From assembly GCF_002177135.1 (NCBI RefSeq), contig NZ_MWPH01000004.1:248001-312000 (forward strand): 64,000 nt of DNA, written 5' to 3'. How positions within the stretch are numbered: position 1 is the stretch's first letter; each line of letters opens with the position of its first letter. Source of the stretch: Natronolimnobius baerhuensis (GTDB lineage Archaea > Halobacteriota > Halobacteria > Halobacteriales > Natrialbaceae). The translations under genes were made by a program, and so were the position numbers. The notes beneath the pieces are model-generated. The model was given only the letters and a program-made list of their open reading frames with translations. It did not search any database and was not told the origin of the DNA. Below, piece by piece: positions 24,631 through 32,631 of the stretch.

Positions 24631-25365
24631 TTAGTGTCGCTGCTGGTCGCCACTCTCGAGTCCAGTATCCGTAATCCGGAATTTTGCGGACTCGCCGACC
24701 GATTTCGAGCGGTGCTTTTCGAGCGTTGCCCGTCGATTGCCGCCGCGGAATCGCTCGAGGCGCACGACAACGCCGGTCCAGTGTTCCAAGGTATTCCCGC
24801 CAAGTGCACGCGTCCGGTCCGAGTCGGGGTCGGAAAACACCTGATTAGTCAGGACAACCGCGAGGTCGTGTTTGCGCGCGAGTGAGAGTAAATGCGTGAC
24901 CTGGCGTGCCACCGAGCGCAGGGCCTCGCCCTCGTCGCCGTCACCAGTTCGCTCGAGGCGGTAGAATCCGGTTGCGCTGTCGAGGACGATCAGGTCCGCG
25001 CGTTCTGCGAACTCTTCCGTATCTCGGACTGCTTCAGCCTGTTCGTCGAAATCGAGCGCGTCCTCGATAACGATCCGCGAGGCGACGGTTTCGATGTCCA
25101 GTGTCGATGACTCCTCATCAGCTGCCGGACTCGAGTCGACTCGAGCCGACAGCAGTTGCTCGAAGCGATCAACCGAGACGCCCTCCGTATCGATGTAGAC
25201 GGCAGTACCGCCTCGAGCAGCCGTTTCAACAGCAGCTGAGAGGGCAACGTTCGTTTTCCCTGCGGCCGGAGCGCCGTACACTTGTGTCACGGTCCCCCGT
25301 TCGAACCCCCCACCAAGCAGGTCGTCGACCGATCCACAGCCGGTCGGAATCGACTCGTCGTTCAC
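24631..25365 (-). CDS. radB: RadB, RecA-family recombination mediator
   Basis: A 244-residue RecA-fold ATPase of the archaeal RadB group, which lacks the N-terminal DNA-binding domain of RadA. Motifs are GCGSVDDLLGGGFERG, Walker A GAPAAGKTN (residues 31-39), Walker B-like ADLIVLDSATGFYR, and the L2/ATP cap end TNQVFSDPDSDRTRALGGN. RadB assists RadA loading and aids recombination. Length is the usual one. It is a single gene between the Bat-type regulator and aCPSF1, all minus strand. Confidence 0.93.
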   Translation of the reverse strand: MNDESIPTGCGSVDDLLGGGFERGTVTQVYGAPAAGKTNVALSAAVETAARGGTAVYIDTEGVSVDRFEQLLSARVDSSPAADEESSTLDIETVASRIVIEDALDFDEQAEAVRDTEEFAERADLIVLDSATGFYRLERTGDGDEGEALRSVARQVTHLLSLARKHDLAVVLTNQVFSDPDSDRTRALGGNTLEHWTGVVVRLERFRGGNRRATLEKHRSKSVGESAKFRITDTGLESGDQQRH

Positions 25366-25542
25366 GGATTAACTTGGACTGGTTCGCGCAAAAAGCCCCC
25401 GAAATGCGTTCGTTCGCTGGCAGTGCGGTGCAGTTCGCCTCGCACCGTCTCGAGGCTGTCGTCCGTGTCCGTCCTGGGTGATCCCACGGCTGGTGGTGCG
25501 GTCACAGTCATCGATCAAACCGTAAAAACGATCCTCGAGTCC

Positions 25543-27477
25543 CTAGAGGAAGCGGAACGTCTCCAAGTTCTTCGGTGCGAACGTCCGCATGTTGTAATCG
25601 TGATAGAGCGCCGAGGACAGATCCTGCGTCGAGCGCTCGTCGCCGTGGACACAGAGCACTTTCTCGGGGCGTGGATTCATCGTTTTGACGAAGTTCTCGA
25701 GGCCGGCACGGTCGGCGTGGCCGGAGAACCCGTCGACGGTTTTGACATCGACGTTCAGATCAAGGGTGCCGCGGCCGCCGCCGTTGCCCATTGCGCCGAC
25801 TTCGCTGGTCGGGATTTCGTCCCAGCCGTTCTGGATGCGCCGACCGAGCGTTCCCTGTGCCTGGTAGCCGACGAAGACCAGCGACGAATCTGGGTCGGGA
25901 CCGATGTGGCCGAGCCAGGACATAATCGGGCCGCCGGTAACCATCCCTGATGTCGAGAGGATGATACAGGGGCCGCCATCGGCGACATCCTGTCGTTCTT
26001 CCTCGCCGCCGTCGATGTGGTTGAACTCGTCGGCGAGGAACGGGTTCTCGTCGTCGTGGAAGATCCGGTCGCGCAGGTCATCACGCAGGTACTCTGGGTA
26101 GGTCGTATGGATCGCCGTGGCCTCCCAGATCATTCCGTCTAAGTGGACTGGCATCTCGGGGATATCGCCGCTTCGCATCGCCTCCTCGATGACGAGCATG
26201 ATCTCCTGTGACCGGCCGACTGCGAACGCCGGAATCAGGACCTTCCCACCCTTGTCGTAGGCCTCGTTGATGACTTCCTTGAGTTTCTCCTCGGAGTCCT
26301 GTTGATCCGTCTGGTAGTCGTTTCGACCACCGTAGGTCGACTCGAGGACGAGTGTCTCAACGCGCGGGAAGTCGTTGACTGCGCCGTTAAACAGGCGGGT
26401 ATCGTCGTAGTGGATGTCACCGGAGAAGGCAACGTTGTAGAGGCCATCGCCGATGTGGAAGTGCGAGACGGCCGAGCCCAGAATGTGGCCCGCGTTGTGG
26501 AACGTGAGCTTGATATCGGGTGCGATGTCAGTGACGTCGCCGTACTCGAGTGGGATGCAGTGTTTGATCGCCTCACGGACCTGTTCGGAGTCGTATGGAG
26601 GCGTGCGGCCTTCCTTGGCTGCGACGTCGAGGTAGTCGAGCGTGAGCAGCCCCATCAGGTCACGCGTCGGTTCGGTACAGTAAATCGGACCGTCGTAGCC
26701 GTATTTGAACAGCAGCGGAATCAGCGCGGAGTGGTCGAGGTGAGCGTGCGTGAGGACGACGGCGTCAATCGTCTGTGGCCCGGCACCGAACGCTTCGGGT
26801 GCGTGAAGGTATGGAACTTCACCTTCGGCACCCGGCTTGTCGCCACAGTCGACGAGAATCCGCGTCTCGGACGTCGAGAGGATAAAGGAGGCGCGACCGA
26901 CTTCTCGACAGCAGCCAAGCGTTGTGATCCGAACGTACTCGTCGTCGGACATCTCCTCGCGGTGGATCTGCCGGCCAACGCGCTCTAAAATGTCCCGGCG
27001 CTCGTCGCGTTCCTGTTTCAGAAAGCTTCGGACGTTCGAGACAGTCGAGGACTCGATTGGCGGCGTGCGGACGACTTCGGGCGTCCAGCCGACGTTTTTC
27101 GTAATATCGCGCAGCGTCGAGCCGTGGCGGCCGATGACCATCCCGGGCTTTTCGGCTTCGATGACGACCTCGCCAGTATCGGCGTGGAAATCGAGATCGG
27201 TGACGCCGGCTTCCTCCGGAATGACGCCCATCACTTCCTCGCGTGCCTCCTCCGGCCGCGAGAGGACGCTCGGGTCCGGACGGACGGTGATCCGCTTTCG
27301 AAGCTTACTCGCGAGTTTCCGAATCAAATCGCCCTGATTGGCGAATTTCTTCGGATCGCGCGTATAGACCACCAGTTCGGGGCCTTCGTACTTCACCGAG
27401 GAGACCGAGATATCGCTCGGTAACTCGCTCGTGATCTCTGCTTGCAAATCGTCGAGTTGCTGCTCTACAGTGCTCAT
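25543..27477 (-). CDS. aCPSF1 (FttA) beta-CASP ribonuclease, transcription termination factor
   Basis: A 644-residue zinc metallo-beta-lactamase nuclease. Residues 1 to about 150 contain two KH modules (KPGMVIGRHGSTLRDI). The core begins near residue 185, with THAHLDHS near 244-251, HNAGHILGSAVSH, SGDIH and a beta-CASP part ending in GFSGHADR and CVHGDE. Orthologues cleave transcripts at U-rich sites and end transcription archaea-wide. All metal-binding residues are present. The gene is monocistronic or leads radB. Confidence 0.95.
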   Translation of the reverse strand: MSTVEQQLDDLQAEITSELPSDISVSSVKYEGPELVVYTRDPKKFANQGDLIRKLASKLRKRITVRPDPSVLSRPEEAREEVMGVIPEEAGVTDLDFHADTGEVVIEAEKPGMVIGRHGSTLRDITKNVGWTPEVVRTPPIESSTVSNVRSFLKQERDERRDILERVGRQIHREEMSDDEYVRITTLGCCREVGRASFILSTSETRILVDCGDKPGAEGEVPYLHAPEAFGAGPQTIDAVVLTHAHLDHSALIPLLFKYGYDGPIYCTEPTRDLMGLLTLDYLDVAAKEGRTPPYDSEQVREAIKHCIPLEYGDVTDIAPDIKLTFHNAGHILGSAVSHFHIGDGLYNVAFSGDIHYDDTRLFNGAVNDFPRVETLVLESTYGGRNDYQTDQQDSEEKLKEVINEAYDKGGKVLIPAFAVGRSQEIMLVIEEAMRSGDIPEMPVHLDGMIWEATAIHTTYPEYLRDDLRDRIFHDDENPFLADEFNHIDGGEEERQDVADGGPCIILSTSGMVTGGPIMSWLGHIGPDPDSSLVFVGYQAQGTLGRRIQNGWDEIPTSEVGAMGNGGGRGTLDLNVDVKTVDGFSGHADRAGLENFVKTMNPRPEKVLCVHGDERSTQDLSSALYHDYNMRTFAPKNLETFRFL

Positions 27478-27820
27478 ATGTCGCCAGATGTGGCTTGCGT
27501 GAACTCGTCGCCTGGGAACACGTCCGACCGATCAACGTCTCGGTTACAGACGGAACGAACTGACACCGCTCGAGACGAAACGGCCACCGACAGTCGAGTA
27601 CGTCGGTAGAATCGACAGGTGATGTCGTCGTCAGACGACAATCGCTGTCTCCAGTCTTGTCTCATGCTGTGTACTCTCGTACCGTGACGAACACGCTCCC
27701 AGATCGGTTATCCTGGTCCGTGCGGGAAGATTCCAGGGAGAACCCGCTTACCCGAGCCTATTCTTTGCGTGGTATAAAAGCCTTCGCAAAAGACAGGGAT
27801 CTGGGCGAAAAACGGGGTGT
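27478..27820. other. Divergent promoter region of aCPSF1 and 27821-28303
   Basis: No gene is seen in these 343 bases. A plain TATA element, GGTATAAAAG (27771-27780), serves the plus-strand gene and predicts a leader of about 20 bases. No equally clear TATA box is seen for aCPSF1. Confidence 0.5.
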
Positions 27821-28303
27821 ATGCACCTGACTCCGGCCCGTGTCGCCGCCGAACGTGACTGGATTGTCGACCACGACGAGACCATCGTCCCGATTATCAA
27901 CGACGTGCGCGATGATCTGAGCGCGACGTTCGACACGACTGTTGATCACGTCACCACCGAGCAGTATCGGGATGAAGTCGCCGTTGTCTTCGCCGACGGC
28001 GATCTGGCAGTCAACGTCGCCGCGATGACTGCCATCCTGCGCGATCTCGACGTCGAAGGCGACTATCCCGGCTTCATCGTCGACGAACTGCTCGGGCGCG
28101 AACTCGCCGCGACCATCGCTGGCACCCAACCACTGCGGACCCTCGGCGAAGCGACCTTCCACTACGCCGATCTGCAAGTCCACGGCGGTCCCGAGGAAAA
28201 CGCCGGCGTTGACGACCTCGAGGCCGCACTCGCGGCTGGCTTTCAGGAGCGCCTCCCCGGATGGGACTGGACAGCGAGAGAAAGTCCGTTCAGCCTCGAG
28301 TAG
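27821..28303 (+). CDS. Conserved haloarchaeal protein of unknown function
   Basis: A 160-residue acidic, soluble alpha-beta protein. Conserved-looking segments are the N-terminal helix RVAAERDWIVDHDETI, the strand EVAVVFADGDLAVNVAAM, and DYPGFIVDELLGRELAATI. No catalytic motif or metal site is apparent. It ends two bases before the stop of the convergent Tat-lipoprotein gene, and has its own TATA element. I do not recognise the family. Confidence 0.75.
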   Translation: MHLTPARVAAERDWIVDHDETIVPIINDVRDDLSATFDTTVDHVTTEQYRDEVAVVFADGDLAVNVAAMTAILRDLDVEGDYPGFIVDELLGRELAATIAGTQPLRTLGEATFHYADLQVHGGPEENAGVDDLEAALAAGFQERLPGWDWTARESPFSLE

Positions 28304-28305
28304 CG

Positions 28306-28938
28306 TTACTCGTCGGCGTCTTCGTCGCCATCGTCCGCTTCGTCGCCAGCATCCGCGTCGCCATCAGCATCGTCCTCGACAGGCTCTTCACCGCCGTTGT
28401 CTGGCTCGACCGGTGGCTGTTGTTGCTGTTGCTGCTCGAGCATGCGGCCGTACTCCTCGCCGGGCATCAGTCCCGAGACCTCGCTGTTTCGAAGGAGTTC
28501 CATGAATCGCTCGTCAGGCCCATCGAGCAGCAGTGCACCCTCCTGGGCAACGCCTGCTTCGACCGAAATATCGTCGTCAGCGGCCATCTCCGACTCGAAC
28601 TCGACAGCGTGGGAACTGATCAGTTCGACCTGGCGCTGCTGGAACTCCATCTGGGCTTCCTGTTGGTCGAGTTCACCCTCCTCGAGTTCCGCCATGACCT
28701 CCTGTTGGAGCTGCTGGAGGGCTTCAGGATCTGGCTGGACGATTGCGGTAATACCGTCTTCAGGATCGCTGTCGGGTTCGGTGTCGGCCTCGAGTTCGGC
28801 CTCGCTCTCGGTTTGGGGGTCGGCCCCGTTATCGTCTTGGCTGCCAGGGATGTCGAACTGGCTACAGCCGGCAAGCGACGCTGTCGCACCGACGCCGCTC
28901 AACTGGAGGAGACGACGACGAGTTGGATTGGATTCCAT
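28306..28938 (-). CDS. Tat-exported lipoprotein with acidic tail
   Basis: A 210-residue secreted lipoprotein. The N terminus has the twin-arginine signal (RRRLLQLSG) and a lipobox ASLAGC, so the mature protein would be lipid-anchored at Cys24. Residues about 60-165 form a Gln/Glu-rich helical, probably coiled-coil region, followed by six Gln in a row and a tail of Asp, Glu, Gly and Ala. Helical parts could bind another cell-surface protein. The ATG at 28938 is 120 bases from the divergent nucS start. Function unknown. Confidence 0.85.
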   Translation of the reverse strand: MESNPTRRRLLQLSGVGATASLAGCSQFDIPGSQDDNGADPQTESEAELEADTEPDSDPEDGITAIVQPDPEALQQLQQEVMAELEEGELDQQEAQMEFQQRQVELISSHAVEFESEMAADDDISVEAGVAQEGALLLDGPDERFMELLRNSEVSGLMPGEEYGRMLEQQQQQQPPVEPDNGGEEPVEDDADGDADAGDEADDGDEDADE

Positions 28939-29026
28939 TCGCTCCGGATTCAGGGCTGAATAGAAATAAAAGCATCTCACTCTACTGCCCGCACGTACCG
29001 GATTCGACCGCAGTCGGGACGGGGCG

Positions 29027-29034
29027 TTTTTATC
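29027..29034 (+). promoter_or_regulatory. TATA box of nucS
   Basis: TTTTTATC on the plus strand, centred 28 bases before the GTG at 29058. It supports the GTG as the true start of a leaderless transcript. Confidence 0.6.
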
Positions 29035-29057
29035 CACAGGCTCGCTACCAGCAGGCA

Positions 29058-29822
29058 GTGACCCGTTCCGAGGATGAGACCCGCGTCGACACACTCGAGC
29101 GCCCCTCACTCGAGGCCGCTCGCGAGACAATCGCCAGCGGAATCGCCCGCGAGGCGCTCGTGACGGCGTTCGGACGCTGTCGCGTCGAGTACGACGGCCG
29201 CGCCGCGAGTTCACTCGCGGCCGGCGACCGACACGTCATGTGCAAACCCGACGGCACAATACTGGTCCACACCGACGAGGGCCAAAAGCCGGTCAACTGG
29301 CAGCCGCCGGGCTGTGAGCACACCGTCGAGTTAGTTGAGGGCGAGGCCGACACGACCGAAAGCGCACTCATCCTCGAGAGCACTCGTTCGACACCCGAGG
29401 AACGCCTTCGCGTGACCTTCGAAACCGTCCTGTGCGTCTCGGTGTTCGCGGGTACCGACGACACCGACCTCTCGCTCGTCGGCACCGAAGAAGACCTCCG
29501 AGAGCGGATCCTCGAGACGCCCGACCTGCTCGAGTCCGGTTTCACCCCGCTTGCAACCGAGCGCGCGACACCCGCGGGAGCCGTTGACATCTACGGCGAG
29601 GATTCGGCGGGCCGCGCGGTTGTCATCGAACTCAAACGTCGCCGCGTCGGCCCCGACGCCGTGAGCCAACTCCGCCGATACGTCGACGCCCTCGAGCGCG
29701 ATCTCCACGCCGACGCCGCAGTTCGGGGCATTCTCGTGGCTCCGTCCGTCACCGACCGCGCCAGCCGCCTGCTCAGCGATCACGGCCTCGAATTTGTCTC
29801 GCTCGAGCCGCCTGCAGAGTGA
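29058..29822 (+). CDS. nucS: NucS/EndoMS mismatch endonuclease
   Basis: A 254-residue endonuclease acting on mismatched or branched DNA, working with PCNA. The C-terminal nuclease domain (about residues 150-250) has DIYGEDSAGRAVVIELKRR, with the catalytic Asp, Glu and Lys, and QLRRYVDALERDL. The N-terminal domain dimerises and binds DNA. An ATG at 28923 lies inside the divergent gene's control region and upstream of the TATA box, so the GTG at 29058 is taken as the start. NucS often replaces MutS-MutL in archaea, yet mutS is also in this window. Confidence 0.93.
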   Translation: MTRSEDETRVDTLERPSLEAARETIASGIAREALVTAFGRCRVEYDGRAASSLAAGDRHVMCKPDGTILVHTDEGQKPVNWQPPGCEHTVELVEGEADTTESALILESTRSTPEERLRVTFETVLCVSVFAGTDDTDLSLVGTEEDLRERILETPDLLESGFTPLATERATPAGAVDIYGEDSAGRAVVIELKRRRVGPDAVSQLRRYVDALERDLHADAAVRGILVAPSVTDRASRLLSDHGLEFVSLEPPAE

Positions 29823-29960
29823 ACTGGGTGGTGTATGGGTGCGGTTCGCTCGAGATCGTGTTGGCTCGGAGTGTGCCCACGTGTACTCGTTTCCAGTAAA
29901 GCACACTCAAAAATTGTCAGTATAACCCTAAATTTGTAACTGAGGAAATACTTTCAGCAT

Positions 29961-30476
29961 ATGGGTGAAAATCTGTCCGTTCGGCGCTTTCGACCAGCCA
30001 ATGCGTCTCGAGTTCGTACCCTTCACGAAGCGGCGATGCGCGATATCGGCGCGTACATCGAAGACGTGCCGGACGACGACCTCGAGAACGTTACAGAAAC
30101 GTTCCTCGAGCGCGACGGCGAGTTCCTCGTGGGTGAAGTCGACGGTCGAATCGTCGCAATGGGTGGGTTTCAACTCCTCAAGGGAGATCATTACATTACA
30201 AACTTCCTGCCCGAATTGCCTGAGACGACAGTCGTGTTGACTCGTATGCGCGTCGACCCAGCCCACCAGCGCCAGGGGTACGGCCAGCGAATCTACGAAG
30301 CACTCGAGAAGCGTGCTCGAAATCGCGGATACACAACTATCGTTCTCGACACGATGGCGTCGCAGGCTGCAGCGCGAGGGTTGTACGAAACGAACGGCTT
30401 CGAGAAGGTCGGTCGCGAGCGACTCGAGGTGTTCGACGACGACTTCGAGATGTACGTCTACCGAAAGTCGCTGTGA
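29961..30476 (+). CDS. GNAT family N-acetyltransferase
   Basis: A 171-residue enzyme with the GNAT fold. Motif A reads TRMRVDPAHQRQGYGQRIYEAL (acetyl-CoA pyrophosphate loop Q-x-x-G-x-G near residue 101-106), and motif B is LYETNGFEKVGRERL. The acceptor is unknown. It has its own upstream region with an AT-rich TATA-like stretch, and converges with the GntP permease gene. Confidence 0.9.
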   Translation: MGENLSVRRFRPANASRVRTLHEAAMRDIGAYIEDVPDDDLENVTETFLERDGEFLVGEVDGRIVAMGGFQLLKGDHYITNFLPELPETTVVLTRMRVDPAHQRQGYGQRIYEALEKRARNRGYTTIVLDTMASQAAARGLYETNGFEKVGRERLEVFDDDFEMYVYRKSL

Positions 30477-30509
30477 GACGGTAACCGCGTATCGAGAAAT
30501 CGTTCCGGA

Positions 30510-31886
30510 CTACGCCATCGGAAACAGCTGCGACATGATGAACGTCACGGCAAAGCCTGCGATCGAAACGATCGTCGTCAGTGCGGTCCAGATTTTGAAC
30601 GTCTCCTCCTGGGTCAGTCCGCCAATCTCCTTGACGATCCAGAAGCCGCTGTCGTTGTACCACGAGAAGATCGTCCCGCCGGCACCGATTGCCATGACCA
30701 TGTACACTGGGTGGACGGTGAGATCGCCGACGAGCGGTGCCACGATCCCCGCCGCCGTAAGCAACGCGACCGTTGCCGACCCCTGTGCAATGCGGATCGT
30801 CGCAGCGATCACGAAGCCAGCGGCCAGCAGCGGAATGCCGAGCCCCTCGAGCGTCGTCGCGATGAAGTCGCCGATACCCGAAGCGGCGAGCATGCCACCG
30901 AACGCGCCGCCGGCCGCGGTGATCGCTGCGATGTGACCGCCACTTTGTAGCGAGTCGACGAGTTCGTCCGACCACACCTCGCGCTCCAGCGATTCCCAGC
31001 GAAGGTAGGTGATCGCGGCTGCGAGAGCGGCGGCAGTCAGCGCGATGTTTGCGTCACCAACAAAGCTCGAGACGGTGTCGGCGACACCGCCTTCTACGAG
31101 GAAGCCAACGTCAATGAGCGAGTCGACCGTTGTGTTCGACGCGATTAGCATCACAGCCAGGATGATGGGAAGCGCTGCCTCGAAGACACCCGGCAGTTTT
31201 GATGTCGGTCGATCAGCCAGTTCTTCGACGCGTTCGACGGACGATCCCATTGTCTCGCGCAGGGGAACGTCCAGTCGACTGTTAATCCATTTTCCGTAGA
31301 GAACGCCGGAGACGAACACTGTCGGAAGCGCGACCGCGATCCCGACCAGGATGGTCGCTCCAAGATCGACACCAAGCTCGAGCGCGACCGCAAGCGGACC
31401 GGGTGTCGGCGGAACGAAACCGTGGGCCGTCACCCCAGCCGCGCCGACGATGGTGATAAACAAGGCGTAGTCGCGCCCTGTTCTGGCCCGCATCGACCGG
31501 GCCAGCGGTGCCAGCAAGAAGAAAACGTTATCGAAGAACACAGGGATCGCGAGGACGCCGCTCGCGCCGCCGAGTGCGAGGTACGACTTGTCGTCGGGCG
31601 TAAACGACTGGAACCAGCGGACGATGCGTTCGGCGGCCCCGCTTTCCATCATCGTTTTCCCGATTACCGCGGCCATCAGGATCGGGATCCCGACGCTGGT
31701 CATGGTTTCACCGAATCCGCCTGCAGTCTCCGCTGGAACGTCGGCCAACGGGACTTCGGCCGTCGCAGCGCCAACGACGACCGTTGCGATGATGAGTCCG
31801 ATGAACGCGGGCACACGCAACCAGACCAGTAACGCAACGACGACGACCAATCCGATACCAAAGACTATTACCGGATTCTCAAACGC
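30510..31886 (-). CDS. GntP family (gluconate/organic acid) permease
   Basis: A 458-residue integral membrane carrier with about twelve helices. Family features are the N-terminal MAFENPVIVFGIGLVVVVALL, GIPILMAAVIGKTMMESGAAERI, the conserved HGFVPPTPGPLA near residue 155, and the Gly-rich ending where TVALLTAAGIVAPL occurs. GntP carriers take up gluconate or related hydroxy acids with protons; the substrate here is not known. The ATG at 31886 is preferred over a TTG at 31958. Confidence 0.9.
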   Translation of the reverse strand, partial: AFENPVIVFGIGLVVVVALLVWLRVPAFIGLIIATVVVGAATAEVPLADVPAETAGGFGETMTSVGIPILMAAVIGKTMMESGAAERIVRWFQSFTPDDKSYLALGGASGVLAIPVFFDNVFFLLAPLARSMRARTGRDYALFITIVGAAGVTAHGFVPPTPGPLAVALELGVDLGATILVGIAVALPTVFVSGVLYGKWINSRLDVPLRETMGSSVERVEELADRPTSKLPGVFEAALPIILAVMLIASNTTVDSLIDVGFLVEGGVADTVSSFVGDANIALTAAALAAAITYLRWESLEREVWSDELVDSLQSGGHIAAITAAGGAFGGMLAASGIGDFIATTLEGLGIPLLAAGFVIAATIRIAQGSATVALLTAAGIVAPLVGDLTVHPVYMVMAIGAGGTIFSWYNDSGFWIVKEIGGLTQEETFKIWTALTTIVSIAGFAVTFIMSQLFPMA

Positions 31887-32117
31887 CATGCCTCCGATAA
31901 CCCCACCCTGCTCAAAGTAGCCTTTTGATGAATCCGTGAGATTCGTCAGTAAGTTCAATCCAGCGGATTTTTTGTTTCATGAACAGTTCTGCGTAGAGTC
32001 CTCGAACGCAAGCGAGAAACGAGTAGAGGCGTGGCTCAGTTGGGGCCAACTTCTAGTGTGATCGGTAACACCCGTATGAATGCGCGCGTGGTACCTGGCA
32101 CAACCCTCCTCGAGCGA

Positions 32118-32540
32118 TTACTGCAAAATCGTCAGAACGGGGCAATCCGAATCAAGCAACACTGACTGGGTGACGCTGCCGAATAGTGCCTTACCGACGG
32201 GCGATCGTGATCGCCCGCCGATGACGATATACCTGGCATCCACGCCACCGGCGTGTTTCAGTATCTCTTCAGCCGGATCGCCGACTTTTCCGATTGCCTC
32301 GTACTCATCAATGGCGTCCGAGACAACGTCGTCGATGCGCTTTTCGGCTAGTGTAACTGCCTCCTCGTCAGACGGATCGCTCGTGATCTCCATGTACTGA
32401 TTGGTGAGGTAAGCGTGACTGGCCGGTTCGTAGACGAAGATGATCTGCAGGGATTCGTCGAACTGGCGAGCTAGCTTCTCACCCTCTTCGAGAACGCGGT
32501 TTGACCCCTCTTCGCCGTCTATTGCGGTAACGACGACCAT
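32118..32540 (-). CDS. Universal stress protein (UspA domain)
   Basis: A 140-residue UspA domain. The N-terminal strand VVVTAIDGEEGSNRVLEEG and the C-terminal nucleotide loop IVIGGRSRSPVGKALFGSVTQSVLLDSDCPVL match the ATP-binding G-2x-G-9x-G-[ST] pattern. It stands alone between a permease and mutS. The specific role is unknown; the haloarchaeal paralogues are numerous. Confidence 0.92.
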   Translation of the reverse strand: MVVVTAIDGEEGSNRVLEEGEKLARQFDESLQIIFVYEPASHAYLTNQYMEITSDPSDEEAVTLAEKRIDDVVSDAIDEYEAIGKVGDPAEEILKHAGGVDARYIVIGGRSRSPVGKALFGSVTQSVLLDSDCPVLTILQ

Positions 32541-32631
32541 AGACCGTTCCTACGACAGAGAGATGAATATCGTTTGGGGGTCATCAGATTGCGCTCGACC
32601 CGGCGCACTCGAGTACCCGTCCGAAGAGCTC